A DNA stretch of 64,000 bases from Taeniopygia guttata (Eukaryota > Chordata > Aves > Passeriformes > Estrildidae): the NCBI RefSeq assembly GCF_048771995.1, contig NC_133024.1, forward strand, positions 27,978,001 to 28,042,000, given 5' to 3'. The notes beneath the pieces were generated by a model, which saw only the letters and a program-made list of their open reading frames with translations, was not told the origin of the DNA and did not search any database. Made by a program: the position numbers and the translations under genes. The first letter of the stretch is position 1. Every line of letters starts with the position of its first letter. This document shows, piece by piece, positions 55,280 to 64,000 of this stretch.

Positions 55280-58200
55280 AGCTGTTTTAAGCAAAGGTTT
55301 CTATTGGAACAATTAGTCAGGTCTTCCACCCTTCAGTTAGTTTCGGACCTCTGGGGTAAGAGCTGTATGGTTTTAGTTCATCTTGCTGCTCCGTGGTTGA
55401 TCCTACTACTATTCTGACCAGAGACAGTCCTTTTGTGAGCTTCCCATAAAGAAAGTTTCTGCTGTGGAAATCTCCCAAGCTTTCATGACATGAATACCAA
55501 TGAAAGAAACCTCTTCATTTTTTTTTCCCCACCATCCAGTTTTCCTTCTTTTCTGAGAGGTCTTTCCTAACACACTCTATCCTTTCAGCCTTCAAGACAC
55601 TGAACAGCACAATTCTGAACTAGCAGCAAAGATCCCCGAGAGCAGAAAATAGATTGGGGTTTTGAGGGGATTTTTTTCGTGGGTAGATGGAAACATAGAA
55701 GAATGAGTCTGCTATGATGATGGTATGGAAGCCAAGCTGATAGTCTCAGACTTGCCATAACAGATGCAGCGACCAAGACACAAGAGAAACGAGATGTATG
55801 CAGACACAGTCATTGCAAAGATAAAGTTGTGGGTGTGGAGAGTTTCTCCAGCGAGCTTTAGAGGTCCTGCTTTGACTGTCCCTCTCTACAAAGGAAAGCT
55901 ATGGGTAGGTAAAGCAGGCTGGCAGCAGGGGGACTGATTATCCTTGCTGGTTAATGTCTGAGAGTCAAAAGGCATGTTCCTTGTGGCTGCCTCTAAAAGA
56001 GCCCCAAGAACTCATTGCTCTGCACAAAAGCTGCCAAGACATCTCAAGCCACCAGCTGTGTAAGGAGGCAGTGATACCACAACAAGATGCTCTCTTTAAA
56101 TCCTGAAGAAACTTGGTGACTGACTTAGGTATCCCAGGGGGGTGGAGGAAGCATTTTATTTCCTTTTCATTTTGAGCCCCTGAATAACATCAACTGCCAA
56201 GATTGTGACTTGCAAAATCCATGGGATTTTGAGTTTTTTCTTTCGGGGGGTGAGAAGCCCTAAATGTACTTGCATACAGGCAGGCATGCCCTGAGAGGGG
56301 ATGTGTGCCTGGCATCTTGCTGTCTGGTCCTGGGAATCCTCTCTCTCCTGTCTCACTGTCTTACTAGGAGTCACGGCCTCCAAGAGCTACAAAAATGATG
56401 AAGAATCAGGGTATAGGGCTGAGATATGCAATGGAAAAAGAGAGCTGGAAAAATACTCATGAGGATGCTGCAGGGTCAGTGTTTCTGTTAGTGGCTTGTC
56501 ACTAAAACCATGGAGGGTTCTGAGGCTCCTGTGAGAATGCAGAGAGCAAATGCAATGGGGTGCAGAACTTAAAACACAAACTGCATGAGCTCGCTTACTT
56601 ATTCTGAAAGCAAAGAGGAAACAACAAAAATATGTCAAACCTCAGAAAACATACCAGACTTCACTCTAGAAACTGAGATATATTTTTAAAATAAATGTGG
56701 GTGCTTTTTACCTGATGTTTGTCATATTCAAGCCTCACTTGTCAACTTTTTTTCTACTAAAAAATAGATTTTTGTGGTGATTAGAACCTTGAAGACATTC
56801 AAGTCTTAGTATGGCTTATTTTTAAAGAGAGACACAGGATACAAAGTCTGAGATCTCCGTATTTAACTCACGAGGTTTGATCACACTGCTATTGCCTCCT
56901 CCTTAGAGATGCTGCCCCTCTTCATCTCCTGAGGGTTCCGTGGAAGAGGGGTCCCATGGTGGGCACCTTGGCAAGTAAGCTCTGCAGCCTGCCCCTGCTT
57001 TTAGTATCACAGGATCCCAAAGAAAGCCCCAGTTTGAATAAATACAGAGATGTGCCTTGCACCTCTAGGTCCACGGGGAAATGACGAGGGGCAGATGTGC
57101 CCTGGTGCCCGTGGCCAGGCCTGGCAGCACACGCACAGCAGCTCATGGAGACCGGTGCCCAAGGTGCCAGACCATCCGGCTCTCCAGATGTTCCCGCCTG
57201 CCTTACCTCACTGCTGGAGAAGAGCCAAGTGTGGATGCCGGCTGCCTTGCTGCTTGGTGACTGCTTCCACTGCAGAGATCTCGATCCGGGCCCCAAACCC
57301 TCCAAGAAGCTTGGATCAAAACAGAACCGGGCAGTCTCTTCATCCAAATCACAGCTGTCCCCTACCACGCTGTGGCTGGTTCTACATCTGGCATGCCGAA
57401 GTTTGTCTCTTCTCCTTTCTCACTTCCTGATGCACTTCTGCCTGGCTACAAAGCATGAACTTTGTTATCAAGGGCTGATAAGCTAAACCACATCCTACAA
57501 CAGCAAATGCAATCATGAACGAAGCAGTACCCAGGTGTCCTTGCAACTGAGGAGACCTGCCCTGGGTCATAGTGCCAAATATTTGCTTGTCTTGCTAACT
57601 TAGCCACCCCCAGTACTGACAGAGGGGAAATAAAACATCCCTCTTCCCAAAATATTGCTAAACAGGAGGTAGAAGTGAAATATGGGAAGTGAGAGCCAAG
57701 TATTTTAATTGCTACCCTGCACAAAGACTTGGAGTCCTGTCACTCCCATGGGCTAGGGGGCTCTGGGATTGAGCTCCAGCCCAGGGGCCCAGCTGTGCAA
57801 CACTGGTATGTGCCAGGATCCGAAAATAAACTGGGCTCCGGAGAGGTGTCATTGTCTGTGGCAAGCAAAGGCATGTTTGCCACGAACCCCAGTCCCTTGT
57901 GTTCAAGGCTACAGGAGGCACAGTGCGATGCAAGTACAAGGGCTGATTTACCAGCACATCTGTGACCTGGCACTGCCACGTGTAGCTGGGAAGGGAGCTG
58001 ACCTTGTGCAGAGCCCATCTGGCACTCTGTTGCTTCAAGTCCTATTTCTGCTTTACCAGCCTCAGCACACCTGGAAGAAGACACGAGTCATGGTGACACT
58101 CCTAATCCCACTGTCGTCCTGCCCCAAGAACAGCTGCCCTGGGAAGTTGCTGTGGACTCCCTTTCTCTGCAGTCCTTGCCTGCTGTTGTTTGATTTTCTC

Positions 58201-60190
58201 ACTCCCTGCCTCCCTTGTTCTGCTGTTACTGACTCCTCATTCAGGGAATGACACACCAAGGGATATCTATGTTCCTGCTGCTCATAAATTCTTGGAGGGC
58301 ACAATAGCACTGAGCTCACCCTGCTTCTTTTCAGTGCCTCTCTTTTTTTAACCCAGACCCCTTTTCTCACTTGCTGGTTGCTGGGATCTTTGTTCTCATG
58401 GCTTTTTGTGTCTTTTCAGTTCAAGGTGTTGCTACTGATAAAAGCTTGCAGATATGCCACGGGGGGTGTCCTTTGCCTAAGGAGCGTCTGACACATTCTG
58501 TGGGAACTCCCCCCTCCCCTGCAGCCCTCACCCCTCACACACATGAGCACACACCTGGCTGAGCCCGGCAGTCCTGGCTTTTCCATGTGTGAGAAGACAA
58601 GGACACAGTGGCACCCCGCCCAGCCCAAAAGCCCCACGGCATCCTCACCTGGCCAAGTTCACTCACCTCCCCGGATCTCGGTGCCTCAGCTCACAAAGTC
58701 TGTGTCCCCTCACCCGGGTGGGCTCACACATCTGCCCCTCGCTGTCTCTTGGAGGCTCAGCTGGTGGGGAAGAGCAGCTCAACCCCCGGCGTTTCTTCAC
58801 CGCTGTCTGAGCGAGCAGCAGGTAAGACCAGATTACTGGGGTGTGTGTTGGAGGCTACACCCTGATGCTGCAAATCCCAACATGCCTGCCACCCCGCAGT
58901 GCTGGCTCCAGAAAGTAGGAGCAAGGACCCAGCAGGAGGAAGGATGCAGGGAGCTGGGAAGGCAAGGAAAGAGGTGAAATGCACGCTACAAGAGAGAGGC
59001 TGCTCAGGTCTGAAAGGATGTCTGATAAACCACAGTGCTCTTCAGACTTCTTTGTGCAGCAAAATGTGGGAGAGCAGGGCAATGGGGTGAATCCCTTTAT
59101 GGAAGAAGCACAGCAGGGCCACAACAGCCCTGCTTCACTTTCTGAATGATTCAGACAGGAAAAGCAGAAACCTGTGGCTGCAGAGGAGTTTTACCTTCCG
59201 AGGTAGTGGGAACAGCTGGCACTTCCCAGGTTGGCTGGGGGAATGGCAGTTTTTGTCCCAGGACATTTCAGCTCCCTGGTCACACAGCTCACATTTTCCT
59301 GGGCTTCCAGGGGCACTTAGGAAAGGGGTACCCAATTAGAACGGGGGCAGCCCCCCTGTTGTGCCTCCTAGGAGAAGGGCAAGGGCTGATCTTGGGAAAG
59401 GACAGACCATGAGGAAGAAAATGAGGGAGGTGAAGGGAGACCTGCCAGGGAAAGAGTTAAGAGAGGCAGGGAGCAGCTGGGCTGTGTCTGTTTGCTGTAG
59501 CTGTGTGGGCTGCAGGGTAGAAAAGAACGGTCTCCAGCCTGGAGGAGGCAGATGAGGGAGTGTCTTCAAGAACAGTGGATGTGGATGAGGAGGCAGCAGG
59601 TCTTCCCCTCTCTGCTCCCATAAGCTGTCACTGCAGGGAAACTCTCTGTCTCCCCAAAAGGTTTGGTGACAGAGGTGACAAACTGGTGGGTCTGGCAACA
59701 GCTGCTTGGTGCTTCTGGTTCTTCTCGTGCAGAAGGCTCTGTCTGCTGCTGAGCAGGTCTTGGGCTGCCTCCTGCTGAAGAAGTGACTGGACTGTGGAGG
59801 AAGACAACCACATCATCTCCTGACAGGATGGCACAGGCCACGGGTGTGCCAGAGACGCTGTCCCCATCCATGTGAGCTCCCTGTGATGGATGCCCACCCC
59901 AGAGCCCTAGCTTAGAGCTCTCCCACCATGTGCCCAAGCTGGAGCACTGGTGTGTATGGCCTCACAGGACCAACCCAGCGGGGTTCTGCAGGCTACAGGG
60001 TCTCCGATGCTGGCAGGCACATCTGGACAGCCCAAGGTCACTGCCCAGGGCTGGGGCTACCCCTGCTTTGCAGTGCTGGGCTGGAGCTGCTGTGAAAGCC
60101 ACTATTGGGCAGAGGCTGTGGAAAGCACAGGAAACTCTATGGCTTTCAGGCAGCAGCATTGCTGGAGTTGAAGGTGGTGAAGTTTTGGCA
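55280..60190. other. Intergenic DNA between LPAR5 and the WNT4-like pseudogene
   Basis: No coding exon or familiar repeat was recognised. In human the next genes after LPAR5 are ACRBP and ING4; I looked for ING4 N-terminal and PHD sequence and saw none. The last 2 kb becomes GC-richer towards the WNT-like exon 1 and may contain its old promoter. Confidence 0.5.
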
Positions 60191-60198
60191 CGGACAGG

Positions 60199-62829
60199 AT
60201 GGAGCTGGTGTGGCTGTACCTAATGCTGATCCACGTGCAGCATGTCGCTGCCATGACCTGGCTGTAAGTATGCTTTGTGCTTGTATTGTCTGGGTTGGAA
60301 AGCCACCTAGGGAGGTGCTATCTCTAAAGAAAATAGGGTGAGAACAGGGTAGAAGAAGGAATCTGGGCAACCAAAAAGCAGAAGGGACATCTCTGAGAGC
60401 ATGGAGGGAGAGGGATAGTAAGGCTGAAGGGGTACAGACTAGAATGGGTAGCAAGAATGTCCAATTCACAGACAACATGCCCACAGCCCCCTTCCCTGCC
60501 CCATTTCTGCTGCAAGATATGGCTAGAGAGGGTTAGTCCTGCAGAGGTAAGGCCCTAGCTCCAGCCCATCTGCAACTGAACCTCTCCCCTGCCCCACAGG
60601 TCCCTGGCCAAGCAGGCTTCCCTGCAGGCAGTCCTGTGGGACCCCAGGGGCTGTGATGGCCTGATGGGGCTGGAGGAAGAGCAGATCCCTATTTGCTGGC
60701 AGCAGGTGGAAGACATGGAGGCGAGGGACAGAGCTGGTTGTCCTGGAGTGCCAGCGCCAGTTTCACTCTTGCCACTGGAACTGCTCCACCCTGCAGGGGC
60801 TGCAGGTCTTCGCCAAGGCCACCATCCAAGGTCAGCAAGGGCAGGCTTGGCATGGTGTCCCTCCATTATGCCCACTGTCCCCTTGACACATGAGCCTTTC
60901 CTGGGCTTGTGTGCAAGGGCTGCACTGGTCCTGTCCCCAGAGAGGCCAGCGCCTTCTTCCACACACTGACAGAACTTCAGAGCAAACTGAACCAAATGCT
61001 CTCACACACATTAGCATTCTGGAGAAACTTCTTCCCATGTGGCCAGATTTGGGTACCATCCTGGGTACCAGCTCTGCAGACTGTTACATTTCTCCCTGAC
61101 CCTGCCGCCCCCCTGCCACAGAGCCATGGCACTTACTGACTCCCAGCTTGGGGAGCAGCTGCACTGGCTGGACATCCTGACATGTATTTCTCCTGAGCAG
61201 TCTCCATCTGAAGGCATCCTTTCTGCATGCAGTGACAGCCGCTTTTCCCACACTGTGCCGCATAAGTGCCTTTGCCCTCCGCAGACCAGTGCCATTTCTT
61301 GTCCCGCTGCAGGCACACAGAGTCTGCTGTCACCCACGCCATCTCCGGTGCTGGTTCCACTCTTGCTGCGAGCCCTGCCTGCAGCCAGGGTGGGCTGCAC
61401 AAGTGCGGCCACCACCGCAAGGGCTGGGCAGCCACCCCTCAAGGTGAAGGAAGAAGCGGTGGCAGGGAGCAGGTGGCTGAGGGGAAGGTCCATGGGGGAG
61501 ACGGACCAGAAAAGGAGATGCTGTTTCATTCTCCACGGGTCTTTGGGAGATCCTCTGAGGGCTTCTCTGTCCTTGTCACAAGGCTGCTTTCCCTCTGCAA
61601 GTTTCCAGCGGTCAGGCTGCTCTGGTAACATGTCCTACGGGATCACCATTCTCTCAGACCTCTCAGGCCTTCGTGGACAGCCCCGAGAGGAGCCACAGTG
61701 TCTCCTCCAGCTGAGAGCCCATGAATCTGCACAACAGTGAGCCTGGGAGGAAGGGAAGGGCAGGAGGAAGGGCTGGGAGCCAGCCTGGCTGCAGGGGCTT
61801 CTCCCTGGCTTGGCAGAGCTCAGTCCAGCCCCCACACCCCAAAAGGCACTTCAGGGCAGCCAGGTGCTCCCAGAGGAGTCTGCATCCTGCTGCCTTTCCT
61901 AGCCCAGCACTGCATCGATTACCCTGAGCCGGCTCCTGCCTGTGTGGAGGGGAATTCCAGCCTCCCCTACTCACTTCTGTGCAGTCTCCTTTTCCAGCTA
62001 TGATTCAAGAAATAATTTACTCTGTTCTGTTCTGAAGGGCTTCCATGCCCCTCCAGCCTCTCTTCAATAAAGCCAGACATCTGCAGGGGCTGCAGTCGGA
62101 TCTGGTTCCTTGAACATCCTCCGCCTCTGGCCAGGTCTGTTCCTCTCCCCACAGCCCCGCAGGTCAGAACAGCTCCTCATCCCTCTCTCTGCCTCAGGGG
62201 TTTATCTCACAGACCCAAACCATCTTGTTTTCCACAGAGTGGATCTCCTTCTCTTCATATTGGCCTGACTTAAAAAGATGCTTTTGCCCCTTCCCCTTCT
62301 CCTCTGCTGTCCCCGATCTCTAGCCCCATGGGCGGATTTTTGGGAGAACAGCAGCACATGGGAGGTGCTGGGAAGGGTGTCCCTGGTCAGGCTGGCAGCT
62401 GCCTTCTGCTCTGCAGGCTCTCCTGGCCCACATGGAGGAGGAGTGCAAGTGCCACGGTGTGTGGGGCTCCTGTGAGGCGCACACCTGGAAGGTCATGGCT
62501 CCCTTCTGCCACATGGGCACTGTCCTCAAGGAGAAGTCTGAGGGGACTGCAGAGGTTTACCCGAAGTGGCTGCCCAGGAGCTCTCGCTCTCGCTCCAAGC
62601 ACGACTCAGCTCACGGCCTGGTCTACCTGCGGGCCAGCCCGGACTTCTGCGACCGGGACCCTCGGCACGGCATCTTCCGAACCTCAGGCCGCCAGTGCAA
62701 GCAGACACTGCTGCCATGGAGCTGCTGTGCCGGGCAGGGCATTCAGCATGGCCCGGGCCGAGCCGGCAGAGCGCTGCAGCTGCAAGTTCCGCTGCACGGG
62801 TGCCGCTGAGGGACGGCAGAGCCGCAGGG
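60199..62829 (+). pseudogene. WNT4B: Unitary pseudogene of a WNT4-type gene (WNT4B-like)
   Basis: Five exons align in order to vertebrate WNT4: exon 1 60199-60263 (signal peptide, ends MTWL, donor GTAAGT), exon 2 60600-60830 (SLAKQAS..., FHSCHWNCSTLQGLQVF), exon 3 61313-61443 (AISGAG...CSQGGLHKCG), exon 4 about 61602-61753 (SGCSGNMSYG, MNLHNSEPGRK) and exon 5 from 62417 (ECKCHGVWGSC, LVYLRASPDFCDRDPR, CSCKFRC). Intron positions match WNT4. It cannot encode a Wnt: exon 2 has a frameshift, the exon 2/3 junction is out of phase, exon 4 has a frameshift and a TGA at 61712, the exon 4 donor is GG, and exon 5 shifts frame before CSCKF and then loses the terminal cysteine knot. The Ser that normally carries palmitoleate in CHGVSGSC is Trp. 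The MNLHN and AGRK words favour WNT4 over WNT11 and other Wnts. The B-paralogue label is inferred. Confidence 0.88.
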
Positions 62830-62949
62830 CAGGTGCCCAGGGGTGCCATCAGCTCCTGTGCGCACCCCACACAGCACCCTCCCACCAGCCACGGTGGCTG
62901 TTGTGGTTTGAATTATTTTTCTGGGTGGAGGGTTGGAGGACACAGGCCA

Positions 62950-62979
62950 AATAAAGCATTAAACTTGAGAAAAAAAAAA
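62950..62979 (+). terminator. AATAAA and A-run downstream of the WNT4-like pseudogene
   Basis: AATAAA at 62950-62955 is followed 15 bases later by a 10-A run (62970-62979). It may be the relic polyadenylation site of the WNT4-like gene. Because the introns upstream are still present, the A-run does not mark a processed retrocopy. Confidence 0.4.
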
Positions 62980-63194
62980 ACCCAGCCGCAGCAGGAAGCA
63001 AAGTGCACACCAAAGGTTCTTGCTCATGTGCTGCGTTTGGGACCTGGAGGGTCCCTGTCTCTGGTCCCTTCCCACTCTCTGGACATGCAAGAAATGCCTT
63101 TTCCAGTGCTCAGCTGCTCCTTTGGCTGGAGAAATGTTTCCAAGAGGAGTTCCAGCAGCTGCCACAGTGAGGCTCCCCTCATTCAGTCTGATCT

Positions 63195-64000
63195 CAATGC
63201 CAGGGAATGTTATGGAACAAGTTATCCTAAGTACAATCAATCACACAGCACTACCAGAGGAACGGCCCTAGCCAGGATGGGTTCATAAAAGGCCGGTCCT
63301 GCTTGACCAGCCTGGTCTCTTTTATGACCAGGTGACCTGCCTAGGGATGAGAGAAAGGCTGTGCATGTTATCTTCTACCTGGACTTCAGTAAAGCCTTTG
63401 GCACCGTTTCCCACAGCATTCTCCTGGAGACGCTGGCAGCCCACGGCCTGAGCAGGTGCATTCCTTGCTGGGTTAAGAACTGGCTGTGAGGCCGGGCCCA
63501 GAGAGTGGCGGTGGACAGAGCCACACCCAGCTGGTCACCAGTGGGGCTCCCCAGGGCTCTTACTGGGACCAGTCCTGTGTAAAACCTTTACCCATGATCC
63601 GGATGAGGGAATTGAGGGTAAGTTCCCGGATGACATCAGGGTGGGAGTGTCGGTGTGCTGGAGGGCAGGAGGGCTCTGCAGAGGGATCTGGACAGGCTGG
63701 ATTGATGGGCTCAGGCCACTTGTGTGAGGTTCAATAAAACCAAGTGCCAGGTCCTGCTCTTGAGTCACACCAACCCCAGGCAGCACCACAGGCTGGGGGC
63801 AGAGTGGCTGGGGAGCTGCACAGAGGAAAAGGACCTGGGGGTGCTGGTGACAGCAGCTGAACATGAGCCAGCAGTGCTCAGGTGGCTGAGAAGGCCAATG
63901 GCACCTGCCTGGATCAGCAATAGTGTGGCCAGCAGGACCAGGGCAGGGATTGTCCTCTTGTGTTATGCATAGGTGAGGCCACACCTCAAGTGTTGGGTCC
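63195..64000 (+). mobile_element. CR1 LINE reverse-transcriptase fragment, runs off the window
   Basis: The plus strand covers the CR1 ORF2 palm region: QDGFIKGRSCLTSLVSFYDQ, then LDFSKAFGTVSHSILLETLA, a GVPQG-like block, and MRFNKTKCQVLLLSHTNPRQ, then AEKDLGVL-like and NSVASRTRAGIVL. Stops and frameshifts are present (for example a TGA in NWL*GRAQ near 63487), and the FADD catalytic box reads FPDD. It is therefore a dead copy. Its 5' start near 63195 is truncated and its 3' end lies beyond 64000. Confidence 0.92.

Noticed and set aside
57050-58251. Cluster of 100-160 codon open frames as ACRBP or ING4, expected next to LPAR5 by human synteny
   Set aside because: None of the translations shows ING4 PHD or leucine-zipper sequence or the ACRBP cysteine pattern, and they overlap on opposite strands.
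60199-62829. The WNT-like gene as an intact WNT11B or other Wnt
   Set aside because: Words such as MNLHN.E.GRK and the intron positions fit WNT4, and several frameshifts, a stop and a lost donor exclude an intact gene.
62950-62979. AATAAA plus A-run as evidence that the WNT4-like copy is a processed retrogene
   Set aside because: Four introns with mostly recognisable splice sites are still present, so it decayed in place.

Overview
The window looks like a bird chromosome, probably a songbird. It holds many CR1 LINE tails with avian 3' ends, one solo LTR that resembles a common songbird ERVK-type LTR, compact introns, and CpG-rich promoters. The gene order NOP2, CHD4, LPAR5, all on the minus strand, matches human 12p13. 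The bird call is firm; songbird rests on recalled repeat sequences.

Layout. 1-1235: sequence beyond the 3' end of NOP2, with an 81-bp tandem duplication. 1426-7141: complete NOP2 (16 coding exons, 690 codons plus stop), including the minor-spliceosome AT-AC intron. 6660-7450: NOP2 CpG island. 7449-7645: a CR1. 7730-27420: complete CHD4 (39 coding exons, 1916 codons plus stop). 27.8-29.4 kb: the CHD4 promoter CpG island. 29.5-49.7 kb: intergenic DNA with a second CpG-rich element at 34.8-36.0 kb, CR1 pieces, a solo LTR and homopolymer tracts. 49840-50970: intact LPAR5. 51-60 kb: intergenic DNA with CR1, LTR-like and old LINE debris. 60199-62829, plus strand: a decayed WNT4-type gene with its five-exon structure still visible. 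63.2-64.0 kb: a CR1 reverse-transcriptase fragment that runs off the end.

The main observation is regulatory. The 12-mer CATCCCATAATA occurs 11 times without mismatch in the CHD4 promoter island (28448-29011). It occurs 9 more times without mismatch, plus once with one mismatch, in a second CpG-rich element about 6 kb further upstream (35026-35640). Every copy is in the same orientation. This is the recognition sequence I recall for the zinc-finger protein ZNF410, whose near-exclusive target in mammals is CHD4, through one cluster at the promoter and one about 6 kb upstream. The sequence shows that the same two-cluster design exists in a bird, so the ZNF410-CHD4 arrangement is probably ancestral to amniotes. 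The two clusters account for the most unusual signal in the window.

NOP2 (rRNA m5C methyltransferase) and CHD4 (NuRD ATPase) are housekeeping nuclear genes. LPAR5 is a lysophosphatidic-acid GPCR. The WNT4-like gene is a second WNT4 copy (WNT4B type) that has lost function in this lineage. I found no other protein-coding gene.
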